From positions 2,418,001 to 2,482,000 of the forward strand of contig CBDAQG010000002.1 of NCBI GenBank assembly GCA_965198995.1: a DNA stretch of 64,000 nt, given 5' to 3'. The notes under the pieces were generated by a model. That model saw nothing but the letters and a program-made list of their open reading frames with translations, did no database searches and was not told the DNA's origin. The position numbers and the translations under genes were made by a program. The stretch comes from CAXMMR01 sp965198995. Lineage in GTDB: Bacteria > Pseudomonadota > Alphaproteobacteria > Acetobacterales > Acetobacteraceae. The stretch's first letter is position 1. Each line of letters begins with the position of its first letter. Of the stretch, positions 26,551 through 34,372 are shown one piece after another.

Positions 26551-27696
26551 ATGAGCGGGACGATGCAGATCCAGGCGGCGGTGCTGCGCGAGGTGGGCGC
26601 GGCGACGCCGTATGCGCAGAGCCGTCCGCTCGGCATCGAGACGTTGACGCTGGCGCCGCCGGGCGTGGGCGAGGTGCTGGTGCGGATCACTGCCGCCGGG
26701 CTGTGCCATTCGGATCTGTCGGTGATCAACGGCGACCGGCTGCGTCCGGTGCCGATGGCGCTGGGCCATGAGGCGGCTGGCATCGTCGCCGCACTCGGCG
26801 AGGGGGTGGGCGACCTCGCCGTGGGCGACCAGGTGGTGATGGTGTTCATGCCGAGCTGCGGCCATTGCCTGCCCTGCGCCGAGGGGCGTCCGGCGCTGTG
26901 CGAGCCGGGGGCGGCGGCCAATGCGGCGGGGATGCTGCTGGGCGGGGCGCGGCGGCTGACTGCCGACGGGGTGGCGGTGAACCACCATCTCGGCTGCTCG
27001 GCGTTTGCCGACCATGCGGTGGTGTCGCGTCGCTCGCTGGTGCGCATCGCGCGCGACCTTCGGCCCGAGCACGCGGCACTGTTCGGCTGCGCGGTGCTGA
27101 CCGGCGTCGGCGCGGTGGTGAACACGGCCAGGCTGCAGCCTGGCATGCGCGCGGCGGTGGTGGGTCTGGGCGGCGTGGGTCTGGCGGCGGTGCTCGGCGC
27201 GGTCGCGGCCGGGGCGATGGAGGTGGTCGCCGTCGACCTCTCGGAGGAGCGGCTGGCGCTGGCGCGCGCGCTGGGGGCGACGCGGACGGCGCTGGCGACG
27301 GATGCCGACGCGGTGGGCTCGATCCGCGAACAGACGGGCGGCGGCGTGGATGTTGCCTTCGAAATGGCCGGCTCGGTGCGGGCGCTGGAGCTGGCGTTCG
27401 CGATCACGCGGCGCGGCGGGACGACGATCACCGCCGGGCTGCCGCCGCCGGACGCTCGGCTGGCGCTGCCGGTGACGATGCTGGTGGGCGAGGAGCGCAG
27501 CGTGCGCGGCAGCTACATCGGCTCGGCGGTGCCCTCGCGCGACATTCCGCGCTACGTCGGCCTGTTCCAGGCCGGCCGCCTGCCGGTGGACCGACTGCTG
27601 AGCGGCACGCTGACGCTTGGAGAGATCAACGAGGGATTTGATCGGCTGCGCACGGGCGAGGCGGTGCGGCAGGTGGTGATGTTCTCGGCGAAGTAA
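26551..27696 (+). CDS. Zinc-dependent alcohol dehydrogenase (MDR superfamily)
   Basis: A 381-residue NAD(P)-dependent alcohol dehydrogenase of the class III-like group. AAGLCHSDLSVINGD (Cys near 38, catalytic zinc), LGHEAAGIVAALGEGV (His and Glu) and the structural zinc loop CGHCLPCAEGRPALC (about 103-117) are intact. The NAD Rossmann fold reads VVGLGGVGLAAVLGA. GAGGA lies six bases before ATG 26551; GTG 26548 is also possible. It stands alone, and its TAA stop is part of the following repeat module. It probably oxidises a primary alcohol or reduces an aldehyde; the substrate is not evident. Confidence 0.92.
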   Translation: MSGTMQIQAAVLREVGAATPYAQSRPLGIETLTLAPPGVGEVLVRITAAGLCHSDLSVINGDRLRPVPMALGHEAAGIVAALGEGVGDLAVGDQVVMVFMPSCGHCLPCAEGRPALCEPGAAANAAGMLLGGARRLTADGVAVNHHLGCSAFADHAVVSRRSLVRIARDLRPEHAALFGCAVLTGVGAVVNTARLQPGMRAAVVGLGGVGLAAVLGAVAAGAMEVVAVDLSEERLALARALGATRTALATDADAVGSIREQTGGGVDVAFEMAGSVRALELAFAITRRGGTTITAGLPPPDARLALPVTMLVGEERSVRGSYIGSAVPSRDIPRYVGLFQAGRLPVDRLLSGTLTLGEINEGFDRLRTGEAVRQVVMFSAK

Positions 27697-27957
27697 GGCC
27701 AGGGGCTTTGCCTCCGTAAGCCCTTCCAACGGCGCGTTGCGCCGTCGGAACCTTCGGGCTCACTCCGCCCCTGGACCCCATTAAAGGCCGAGCCTTTAAA
27801 ATCCATCTGTTTTTATCCGTGCCTCACGGCGAGTGCTGTGCCGTGGGAACCAGATTTGCCCGGCTTCGCCAAGCCAAGGAAGAGCCCGCCTAGACTCAAA
27901 CAAAATGGGGTCTGGGGCCGCGGGCCCCAGCGGGTCCAGGGCAGAGCCCTGGCCTTT
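27694..27957. repeat. Palindromic spacer repeat, composite copy with nested palindrome
   Basis: Its first three bases are the TAA stop of the alcohol dehydrogenase. Inside the first arm sits the nested CCGTAAGCCC...TTCCAACGGCGC/GCGCCGTCGGAACC...GGGCTCACTCCG palindrome also seen near 13120. The AAAGGC half, a core segment, GGGGCC/GGCCCC and GTCCAGGGCAGAGCCCTGGCC follow. Confidence 0.87.
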
Positions 27958-27970
27958 CTCTCTCAGCTTG

Positions 27971-28312
27971 CTAACGGCCCCCGTGCCCGCCGCCGCCGCC
28001 ATGACCACCGCCGCCGCCACCATGACCACCGCCGCCGTGAGCGCCGCCGCCGCCGCCATGAAAGCCGCCGCCCCGACCGCCGGCCGGGATGCCTGGCACG
28101 CCGCGGCCGCCCCTGAAGCCCGGGCCGCCGCGATACGGGCCCACCCGGTAGCCTTCGTCGACGCCGCCGAAGCCGCCATATCCGGTGTCGTAGTAGCCGC
28201 CGCCGAAGCCGTCATAGCCACCGCCACCGCCACCGCCATCGACGACGCAGCCGCCGAGCGGCGCCGCCAGCACGCCGAGCAGGAGCGCCAGCCGGACGCG
28301 TGGGGCGTTCAC
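27971..28312 (-). CDS. Glycine-rich lipoprotein (113 aa)
   Basis: A small secreted lipoprotein. The N-terminus VRLALLLGVLAAPLGGC is a lipoprotein signal with lipobox L-G-G-C, Cys at about residue 21. The mature part is an almost pure Gly, Tyr, His low-complexity sequence, ending in repeated HGGGG units that could bind metals or simply be flexible. The start is GTG 28312, overlapping the TGA of the upstream gene (GTGA), so translation is coupled. The stop is close to a spacer repeat. The function is unknown; it is probably anchored in the outer membrane near the exported VOC protein. Confidence 0.7.
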   Translation of the reverse strand: MNAPRVRLALLLGVLAAPLGGCVVDGGGGGGGYDGFGGGYYDTGYGGFGGVDEGYRVGPYRGGPGFRGGRGVPGIPAGGRGGGFHGGGGGAHGGGGHGGGGGGHGGGGGHGGR

Positions 28313-29241
28313 TGGGCGGCTCCCGCCGGCGTGTCGGCCCATTCCATCAGCCCGAACAACGCCCCTTGCGGGTCGGCGACCAACGCGATCTGGCCGCCTT
28401 GCCGGTCCTGATGCGGCGCCAGGATGACGCGGCCGCCGAGCGCGGTGACGCGGGTCGCCATCGCGCTCGCGTTGTCGACGCGCAGGTAACTGATCCAGCG
28501 CGGATGCGCGTCCGGGTGGCTGCGGGGGATCGGGTTCACGCTGGCCCGGGAGTAGCCCTCGGCGGCGAGCAGGAGGTGATGCGCGTCCGACATGCTGGGC
28601 AGGGGGACGATGTCGTAGCCGAGCAGCGCCTTGTAGAACGCCGCGTCGGCCTCTGGGTCGGTGGTGATCAGCGAGCTCCAGATCCACTCGCCCGGCGCGG
28701 CCAGCACGTCCGGCGGGTCGCCGCTGCTCGAGGCGAGCACGGCGAACACGGCGCCCTGCGGGTCGGCCAGCACCGCCTCGTCGCCGAGATTGGCGAAGCG
28801 GTGCGGCGCGAACAGCACCCGCGCGCCGTGCTGCACGGCGGAGGCGTCGACCTGGCCGAGGTTGCCGGCGGCGATGAAGGTGAGCCAACCAGAGTGGCGG
28901 CCGTTCGGCAGCGGGCGCTGCACCAGGCCGGCGACCGGACGGCCGTCGAGCGAGGCCTGCGCGTATTTCGTCTCGCCGGCCTGGGACTCGGTGAAGGTCC
29001 AGCCGAACAGGCTGGCGTAGAACGGCTCGACCGCCGCGAGGTCGGGGGTCACGAGCTCGGCGAACACGATCTTGCCGGGGCGACGGTCGCCGGACGGCGG
29101 CGAGACCAGGGTGGGCAGGTTGGCGGGCGCGAGCTCGGCCGCGACCGCGGAGCTGGCGAGCGCCGCGGCCGTCATGCACGCGGCGACGCCCAGCGTCAGC
29201 CGCGCCCAGCGCTGGCGGGTGGGCAAGGTTCGCTTCGACAC
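28309..29241 (-). CDS. Exported two-domain VOC (glyoxalase/bleomycin-resistance fold) protein
   Basis: A 310-residue protein with a signal peptide (cleavage near SSAVAAELA, residue 35) and two vicinal-oxygen-chelate domains. The first (about 55-170) reads KIVFAELVTPDLAAVEPFYASLFGWTF. The second (about 185-305) reads WIWSSLITTDPEADAAFYKALLGYDI, and both end in a DPQGAxFAV/GLM strand. Such pairs usually form one metal-binding cup, but export is uncommon for this family. GTG 29241 has GGGGAG six bases upstream. It overlaps the lipoprotein gene and is divergent from larC. Enzyme activity cannot be assigned. Confidence 0.87.
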   Translation of the reverse strand: MSKRTLPTRQRWARLTLGVAACMTAAALASSAVAAELAPANLPTLVSPPSGDRRPGKIVFAELVTPDLAAVEPFYASLFGWTFTESQAGETKYAQASLDGRPVAGLVQRPLPNGRHSGWLTFIAAGNLGQVDASAVQHGARVLFAPHRFANLGDEAVLADPQGAVFAVLASSSGDPPDVLAAPGEWIWSSLITTDPEADAAFYKALLGYDIVPLPSMSDAHHLLLAAEGYSRASVNPIPRSHPDAHPRWISYLRVDNASAMATRVTALGGRVILAPHQDRQGGQIALVADPQGALFGLMEWADTPAGAAQ

Positions 29242-29365
29242 CGTTGGCTCCCCTGGATGGATGCCCGCCTACGCTTCAAACCTTCGTGCGGTTCCATGCC
29301 TGTGCTGCGTCATGGCGACCCGAGCGCGGTCGCGGCGTTGCCGTCATGCACCACAGGCCGATGTC

Positions 29366-30607
29366 ATGCGTCACGTCCATTTCGATCCGCTTGGCGGCGC
29401 CGCCGGCGACATGTTCGCCGGCTGCCTGCTCGACGCCTTCGTCGAGCACCGCGAGGCGGTGATCGCCGCGGCGCAATTGGCGACCGAGGCGCACTGCCGC
29501 CTGCTGGCGCATGATGACGGCGTGCTGACCGGCTCGCGCTTCGTCGTCGAGGCCCGGCCGAGCCATGGGCGGGAGGGTGAGCATGAGCATGATCACCCTC
29601 ATGGCCATCGCCATTGGCGGTATATCCGCGCGGCGCTGGAACGATCGGGCCTTGCGGCAGGCGTCTGCCGGCACGCGGTAGGCATCTTCGGCGTGCTCGC
29701 CGAGGCGGAGGGTCGGGTGCACGGCATCGCGCTCGACGGGGTGGTGTTCCACGAGGTCGGCGCCGTCGACTCGATCGCCGACATCGTCGCCGCGGCGGCG
29801 CTGATCGAGGCGATCGGACCGGCGCGCTGGAGCTGCGCCTCGCTGCCGCTCGGCGGCGGCACGGTGCGCACGGCGCATGGCCCGATGCCGGTGCCGGCGC
29901 CGGCCACGGCGCTGCTGCTGGAGGGTTTTGCGCTGCATGATGATGGGGTGGGCGGCGAGCGCGTGACGCCGACGGGGGCGGCGATCCTGCGCTACCTCAT
30001 CGCCGCCCCCGCCGGCCCGCCTGCCCTCAGCGGCGTGCTCGCCCGCTCCGGCACCGGCTTTGGCAGCCGCCGCCTGGCGGGGCAGAGCAATTGCCTGCGC
30101 GCCCTGGTGTTCGAGATGGCGCCGGCCGCAGCGGACGCACCGGCGCATCGCGAGCTCGCCGTCATCAGCTTCGAGGTCGACGACCAGTCCGGCGAGGATC
30201 TGGCCCTTGGCCTGGCGCGGGTGCGCGCCGCCGAGGGCGTGCATGACGTCGTGCAGATGCCGGCGTTTGGCAAGAAGTCGCGCCTGGCCGTGCATGTGCA
30301 GGTTCTGGCGCGGCCGGCGATGCTCGACGCGGTGGTCGCCCTGTGCTTCGCCGAGACCACCACGATCGGCCTGCGCACGCATCTCGTGCAGGGCCGCGCC
30401 CTGGCTCGACGTGGCGTGCGGGCCGAGCTCGCGGAGGCGGCGGTCGGCGTGAAGCTGGTGCAGCGGCCGGATGCGGCGGGCGAGATGGTGGCGAGCGGCA
30501 AGGTCGAGGCGGACGATCTGATCGAAATCGCCTCGCATCGGCGGCGCGAGCAGCTGCGACGACAGGCGGAGCAGCAGGCGTTGGCCGAGCCGGCGGCGCC
30601 GGCATGA
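29366..30607 (+). CDS. larC: LarC: nickel insertion protein for the pyridinium pincer cofactor
   Basis: A 413-residue DUF111 protein that inserts nickel into pyridinium-3,5-bisthiocarboxylic acid mononucleotide, the last step of nickel-pincer nucleotide synthesis. It begins MRHVHFDPLGGAAGDMFAG, the LarC hallmark. A His-rich, probably nickel-binding stretch (GEHEHDHPHGHRH, about 71-83), FHEVGAVDSIADIVA and the LarC2 region VDDQSGEDLALGLARV follow. In some bacteria LarC is made from two frames by frameshifting; here LarC1 and LarC2 are one continuous frame. It overlaps larE by four bases. ATG 29366 matches the family start. Confidence 0.94.
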   Translation: MRHVHFDPLGGAAGDMFAGCLLDAFVEHREAVIAAAQLATEAHCRLLAHDDGVLTGSRFVVEARPSHGREGEHEHDHPHGHRHWRYIRAALERSGLAAGVCRHAVGIFGVLAEAEGRVHGIALDGVVFHEVGAVDSIADIVAAAALIEAIGPARWSCASLPLGGGTVRTAHGPMPVPAPATALLLEGFALHDDGVGGERVTPTGAAILRYLIAAPAGPPALSGVLARSGTGFGSRRLAGQSNCLRALVFEMAPAAADAPAHRELAVISFEVDDQSGEDLALGLARVRAAEGVHDVVQMPAFGKKSRLAVHVQVLARPAMLDAVVALCFAETTTIGLRTHLVQGRALARRGVRAELAEAAVGVKLVQRPDAAGEMVASGKVEADDLIEIASHRRREQLRRQAEQQALAEPAAPA

Positions 30608-31458
30608 GTGAAATGCTGTTGCGGCTTCAAGGCGTGCTGGCCGCGATCGGACCGGTCGCCGTCGCGGTCAGCGGCGGCATCGACAGTCTGACGCTGGCGA
30701 CCGCCGCCCATCGGGTTTGCGACGCCACGATGCACCATGCGACGTCGCCGGCGGTGCCGGCGGAGGCGAGCGAACGCACCCGGGCGCTGGCCGCCATCGA
30801 GGGCTGGTCGCTGGACGTGTTCGACGCCGGCGAGTTCGACGACCCGGCCTATCGCGCCAACCCGGTCAATCGCTGCTTTTTCTGCAAGACCAGCCTCTAC
30901 GGCGCCGTCGCGCGCCGCACCGAGCGGCAGATCCTGTCGGGCACCAACCTCGACGACCTTGGCGATTTCCGGCCGGGTCTGGCGGCGGCGCGGGACCACG
31001 CGGTGCGCCACCCCTTCGTCGAGGCCGGCGTCGATAAACGCACCGTGCGCGCGCTCGCCGTCGAGCTTGGGCTCGGCGCGCTGTCCGAGCTGCCCGCCGC
31101 GCCCTGCCTGTCGAGCCGGGTCGAGACCGGCATCCGCATCGAGGCGCCGGTGCTGGCGCTGGTGCACGCCGCTGAGCGGCTGGTCAGCGCCCGCCTCGCG
31201 CCGCGCACGGTACGCTGCCGGGTGCGTGCCGGCGCGGTGGTGATCGAGCTCGACGAGGCGGCGCTGGCCAGGCTCGACCCCGGGCACGACCCCGGGCGCG
31301 ACCCCGGGCGCGACCCCGGGCACGCCGCTGGGCGCGATGCGCTGCAGGGCGAGCTGCAGGCGATGGCCGACGCGGCGGGGCTGGCCCGGCCGGTGTCGTT
31401 CGCCAGCTATCGCACCGGCAGCGCCTTTCTCCGCCCGCCGGTGGCGACGGCGTCGTGA
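30604..31458 (+). CDS. larE: LarE: ATP-dependent sulfur transferase of pincer cofactor synthesis
   Basis: A 284-residue PP-loop enzyme that adenylates the pyridinium dicarboxylate and delivers sulfur. The ATP loop is SGGIDS (23-28). Three cysteines at 91 and 94 (NRCFFCKTSLYG) and 168 (APCLSSR) match the LarE type proposed to bind a [4Fe-4S] cluster rather than sacrifice a single cysteine. From residue 225 there is an odd insertion of four Asp-Pro-Gly-His/Arg units, encoded by a 12-bp tandem repeat. It overlaps both neighbours by four bases, making a tight larC-larE-larB operon. Confidence 0.93.
   Translation: MSEMLLRLQGVLAAIGPVAVAVSGGIDSLTLATAAHRVCDATMHHATSPAVPAEASERTRALAAIEGWSLDVFDAGEFDDPAYRANPVNRCFFCKTSLYGAVARRTERQILSGTNLDDLGDFRPGLAAARDHAVRHPFVEAGVDKRTVRALAVELGLGALSELPAAPCLSSRVETGIRIEAPVLALVHAAERLVSARLAPRTVRCRVRAGAVVIELDEAALARLDPGHDPGRDPGRDPGHAAGRDALQGELQAMADAAGLARPVSFASYRTGSAFLRPPVATAS
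31276..31323 (+). repeat. In-frame 12-bp tandem repeat inside larE (4 units)
   Basis: GACCCCGGGCAC and GACCCCGGGCGC alternate for four full units, followed by a decayed fifth (GCCGCTGGGCGC). The translation is (DPG-H/R)4. Copy number changes would keep the frame. Confidence 0.92.
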
Positions 31459-32138
31459 GCGAGCCCGAGTTCGTGCTCGACCCCGAGCGCGGCCGGCGCA
31501 TCGGCCTGCCCGAGGCGATCTTCTGCGCCGGCAAGTCGGCGGCCCAGATCGCCGCCATCCTGGAGTCGGCGACCACGCCGCTGCTGCTCACCCGGCTCGA
31601 TCCCGGGCGCGTCGCCGCCCTGCCCGCCCAGCTCGCGCGGGGGCTCGACTACGACCCGCAATCCGGCACCGCCTTTCACGGCGAGCCCGCGCCCGTCGCC
31701 GGGCCGACCGACATCGCCGTGGTCACCGCCGGCACCTCCGACCTGGCGGTGGCGCGGGAGGCGGCGCGCACCCTGCGCTTCCACGGTCGGCCGACGCTGC
31801 TGGTGGCCGATGTCGGCGTGGCCGGGCTGTGGCGGCTGATGCGGCGGCTGCCGGAGCTGCAGGCGATGCCGGTGCTGATCGTCGCCGCCGGCATGGACGC
31901 GGCGCTGCCGAGCGTGCTCGCCGGGCTGGTCGGCGGCGTCGTCATCGCCGTGCCCACCTCGGTCGGCTACGGGGTTGCCGCCGGCGGGCAGGCGGCGCTG
32001 AACGCGATCCTGGCGAGCTGCGCGCCCGGCATCGTCACCGTGAACATCGACAACGGCTACGGCGCCGCCTGCGCCGCGTTGCGGGTGCTCGGCCTTTCGG
32101 GCCTGGCCATGAGGAGAGAGCGCGATGGAACGACGTGA
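31455..32138 (+). CDS. larB: LarB: nicotinate adenine dinucleotide carboxylase/hydrolase
   Basis: A 227-residue member of the PurE-like LarB family, which carboxylates nicotinic acid adenine dinucleotide at C5 and cleaves it, the first step to the nickel-pincer cofactor. Recognisable are EAIFCAGKSAAQI near residue 20, VVTAGTSDLAVAREAA, and the PurE-like core AVPTSVGYGVAAGG and VTVNIDNGYGAACAA. GTG 31455 overlaps the larE stop (GTGA), and its 3' end overlaps the aldo/keto reductase gene by 14 bases, so all four genes should be one transcript. Confidence 0.94.
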   Translation: MSEPEFVLDPERGRRIGLPEAIFCAGKSAAQIAAILESATTPLLLTRLDPGRVAALPAQLARGLDYDPQSGTAFHGEPAPVAGPTDIAVVTAGTSDLAVAREAARTLRFHGRPTLLVADVGVAGLWRLMRRLPELQAMPVLIVAAGMDAALPSVLAGLVGGVVIAVPTSVGYGVAAGGQAALNAILASCAPGIVTVNIDNGYGAACAALRVLGLSGLAMRRERDGTT

Positions 32139-33183
32139 GTTCGTCAAGGCCTCGGCGTTCGGCGTCGCGGCGGCTGCACTCGCCGGCGCCGCCGGCGGCG
32201 CCCCGCTGGGCGACACCAGCCAGGGCGGCGAGGTGGCGCCGACCGGGCCGGTCACCTCCCAAATCGCCGAGAACCCGGCGATGAAGTATCGCAGCCTGGG
32301 GCGCACCGGCGAGCGCGTCTCGCTGATCGGCATGGGCGGCTATCACCTCGCCAAGCCCGGCGGCGCCACCGCCGAGGAGGCGGTGCGCATCGTCCATGCC
32401 GGCATCGAGGCCGGCATCAACTTCTGTGACAATTGCTGGGACTATAACGGCGGCGAAAGCGAGATCCGGCTTGGCCGGGCGCTCGCCGGCGGCTGGCGCC
32501 ACCGCACGTTCCTGATGACCAAGATCGATGGCCGCACCGCTGCCGCCGCCGCCACCCAGATCGAGCAGTCGCTCACCCGCCTGCAGACCGACCATGTCGA
32601 CCTGCTGCAATTCCACGAGATCATCCGCATGGACGACCCGGAGCGGGTGTTCGCCGCCGGCGGCGCGCTGGAGGCGGTGCTGCGCGCGCGGCAGGCCGGC
32701 AAGCTGCGCTACATCGGCTTCACCGGCCACAAGAGCCCGGCGATCCACCGCCGCATGTTCGAGGTCGCCGACGCGCACGGTTTTCATTTCGACACCGTGC
32801 AGATGCCGCTCAACGTCATGGACGCGCATTTCGACAGCTTCGAGCAGGGCGTGCTGCCGGTGGCGCTCGCGCACGGCACCGCGGTGATGGGCATGAAGGC
32901 GTTCGGCGACACCTTCATCGTCGACAGCGGCGCGGTCTCGCCGATTCGGATGCTGCAATACCCGATGAGCCTGCCGATCAGCATCCAGATCACCGGCATC
33001 GACAGCCTGCCGATCCTGCAGCAGGCGCTGGAGGCGGTGCGCAGCTACCAGCCGCTCACCGTGGAGCAGCGCGCCGAGCTGCTGGCGCAAACCGCTCAGC
33101 TCGCGGCCAATGGGCACACGGAGCGGTATAAGATCTCCAACCACTTTGACGGAACGGTGCATAATCCGCAGTGGCTTGGATAA
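32125..33183 (+). CDS. Aldo/keto reductase with a Tat signal peptide
   Basis: A 352-residue aldo/keto reductase. The N-terminus MERREFVKASAFGVAAAALAG fits the twin-arginine motif R-R-x-F-x-K and should be exported folded, with cofactor. The barrel begins KYRSLGRTGERVSLIGMGGYHL. The catalytic Asp and Tyr lie in FCDNCWDYNGGESE, the Lys in LMTKIDG and the His in LLQFHEI. ATG 32125 lies inside the end of larB, so expression is linked to pincer-cofactor synthesis. Whether the enzyme uses NADPH in the periplasm or another cofactor is unknown. Its TAA is the start of a repeat module. Confidence 0.88.
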   Translation: MERREFVKASAFGVAAAALAGAAGGAPLGDTSQGGEVAPTGPVTSQIAENPAMKYRSLGRTGERVSLIGMGGYHLAKPGGATAEEAVRIVHAGIEAGINFCDNCWDYNGGESEIRLGRALAGGWRHRTFLMTKIDGRTAAAAATQIEQSLTRLQTDHVDLLQFHEIIRMDDPERVFAAGGALEAVLRARQAGKLRYIGFTGHKSPAIHRRMFEVADAHGFHFDTVQMPLNVMDAHFDSFEQGVLPVALAHGTAVMGMKAFGDTFIVDSGAVSPIRMLQYPMSLPISIQITGIDSLPILQQALEAVRSYQPLTVEQRAELLAQTAQLAANGHTERYKISNHFDGTVHNPQWLG

Positions 33184-33232
33184 GGCCAGGGCTCTGCCCT
33201 GGACCCGCTGGGGCCGGGAGGCGCCAGACCCC
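33181..33232 (+). repeat. Palindromic spacer repeat, short copy supplying the stop codon
   Basis: TAAGGCCAGGGC/GCCCTGGACCC, then CTGGGGCC...GCGCCAGACCCC. The TAA is the stop of the aldo/keto reductase. Confidence 0.86.
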
Positions 33233-33256
33233 ATCAATTTCAGCTAGGATCGGGCG

Positions 33257-33703
33257 ATGGATTGGAAGCACGACGGCGTGCGGGTGATCCCCGGCGATCA
33301 GCTTGATCCGAACACGGCGCAGACGCCGGGCATGTCGCGCGCCGTCGCGATCGATTTCGCGCGGGCCGGCGCGCAGAAGCTGTGGGCGGGCACTGTGACG
33401 ATCCAGCCTGACGCCAGGACGGGCGCGCATCACCATGGCGCGCTGGAAAGCGTGATCTACGTGCTGCGCGGCCGGGCGCGCATGCGTTGGGGCGAGCGAC
33501 TGGAATATGTGGCCGAGGCTGGGCCTGGCGACTTTATTTTTGTGCCACCCTATGTGCCGCACCAGGAGATCAACGCCCTCAGCGACGAGCCGCTCGACTG
33601 CGTCCTGGTGCGCAGCGACAATCAGGCGGTGGTGGTCAATCTGGAGATCGCCGGCGTCGAGGCGCCCGAGACCGTGCCCTGGATCGACCCGATCCATCCT
33701 TAA
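33257..33703 (+). CDS. Cupin-domain protein
   Basis: A 148-residue single cupin barrel. GAHHHGALESVIYVLRGRARMRWG (split as GAHHHGALESVIY and VLRGRARMRWG, about 55-79) gives the His, His, Glu metal ligands of cupin motif 1. GDFIFVPPYVPHQEIN (about 94-109) gives motif 2 with the third His. It probably binds a divalent metal in the cytoplasm. No enzyme activity can be assigned; homologues range from sensors to dioxygenases and isomerases. ATG 33257 follows AGGATCGGG. It is not obviously part of an operon. Confidence 0.85.
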   Translation: MDWKHDGVRVIPGDQLDPNTAQTPGMSRAVAIDFARAGAQKLWAGTVTIQPDARTGAHHHGALESVIYVLRGRARMRWGERLEYVAEAGPGDFIFVPPYVPHQEINALSDEPLDCVLVRSDNQAVVVNLEIAGVEAPETVPWIDPIHP

Positions 33704-33708
33704 ACCAA

Positions 33709-33766
33709 GGGTTTAAAGGCGCCGCCGTCCTGCGCAGCACGCCGCGCGGGACAGCGGGCCTGCTGT
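33709..33766. repeat. Degenerate spacer repeat fragment
   Basis: AAGGGTTTAAAGGCGCCGCC followed by CGTCCTGCGCAGCACG and GCGGGACAGCGGGCC resembles the TTTAAAGGC half with the nested hairpin found at 9310 and 10560. It lies between convergent genes. Confidence 0.45.
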
Positions 33767-33769
33767 TGC

Positions 33770-34264
33770 TTATCGGCTCGCGTGCGAAATGTTTGCCTGA
33801 ACCAGCATCGGGATATGCTCGCCGAGCCAGTCGCCCATCTCCATCTCTTCCTTCTGAGACTGTTCCAGGATCGGAACGTCGCTTGCCGCGCCGGCAAGAC
33901 CTGCCAACGTGATCAGAACCTTGTAGGACGCGATCTCGTACGCCTTGAAGCCGATGGCGGCCAGAACGTTCTTGATCATGTCGTCGTCCGAGCCGGCGTG
34001 CACCAGGCCGGACACCTTGCCCACGATCGTGGTGACGGTCTCCTTGGCGGCCGAGGTGCTGCTCTCATGCTGCATCAGCAACTGCTCGAGGCGAGTGGCC
34101 TGCCCCTCGGACCGCGTCATGTCCTGCTGCATCCGGCTATGCAGCTCGGGATAGGCCTCCATCCGGCCGAGCTGGGCCTTGATCGTCGAGACCGCCTGGC
34201 TTTCGACGGCATGCTGGTTGCGCAGCCCGGTGATGTAGTACTCAGTCGCGCTCGTGTCGGCCAT
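33770..34264 (-). CDS. Ferritin-like YciE/YciF (DUF892) protein
   Basis: A 164-residue four-helix protein. ATEYYITGLRNQHAVESQAV (about 6-25) is helix 1 and MQQDMTRSEGQATRLEQLL (about 45-63) helix 2. AYEIASYKVLITLAGLAGA and the C-terminal EEMEMGDWLGEHI complete the bundle, with Glu/His positions suited to a di-iron site. DUF892 proteins are stress-induced and thought to be ferroxidase-like. ATG 34264 has GGAG nine bases upstream; ATG 34282 lacks one. It is divergent from the prolyl oligopeptidase gene with a 108-base gap that probably carries both promoters. Confidence 0.85.
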   Translation of the reverse strand: MADTSATEYYITGLRNQHAVESQAVSTIKAQLGRMEAYPELHSRMQQDMTRSEGQATRLEQLLMQHESSTSAAKETVTTIVGKVSGLVHAGSDDDMIKNVLAAIGFKAYEIASYKVLITLAGLAGAASDVPILEQSQKEEMEMGDWLGEHIPMLVQANISHASR

Positions 34265-34372
34265 GAACTCTGTCTCCGTCATTGGTTCGCAAGACGAACG
34301 CTCGTGCCGGCGAAGGTTGGCGCGGCGGTGCTTCACTTTGAATTGTCCTTGACCAAACCGTGGGAACTTCCA

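Noticed and set aside
31276..31323. Possible CRISPR-like array
   Set aside because: Units are 12 bp with no spacers and are in frame inside larE; it is a coding tandem repeat.
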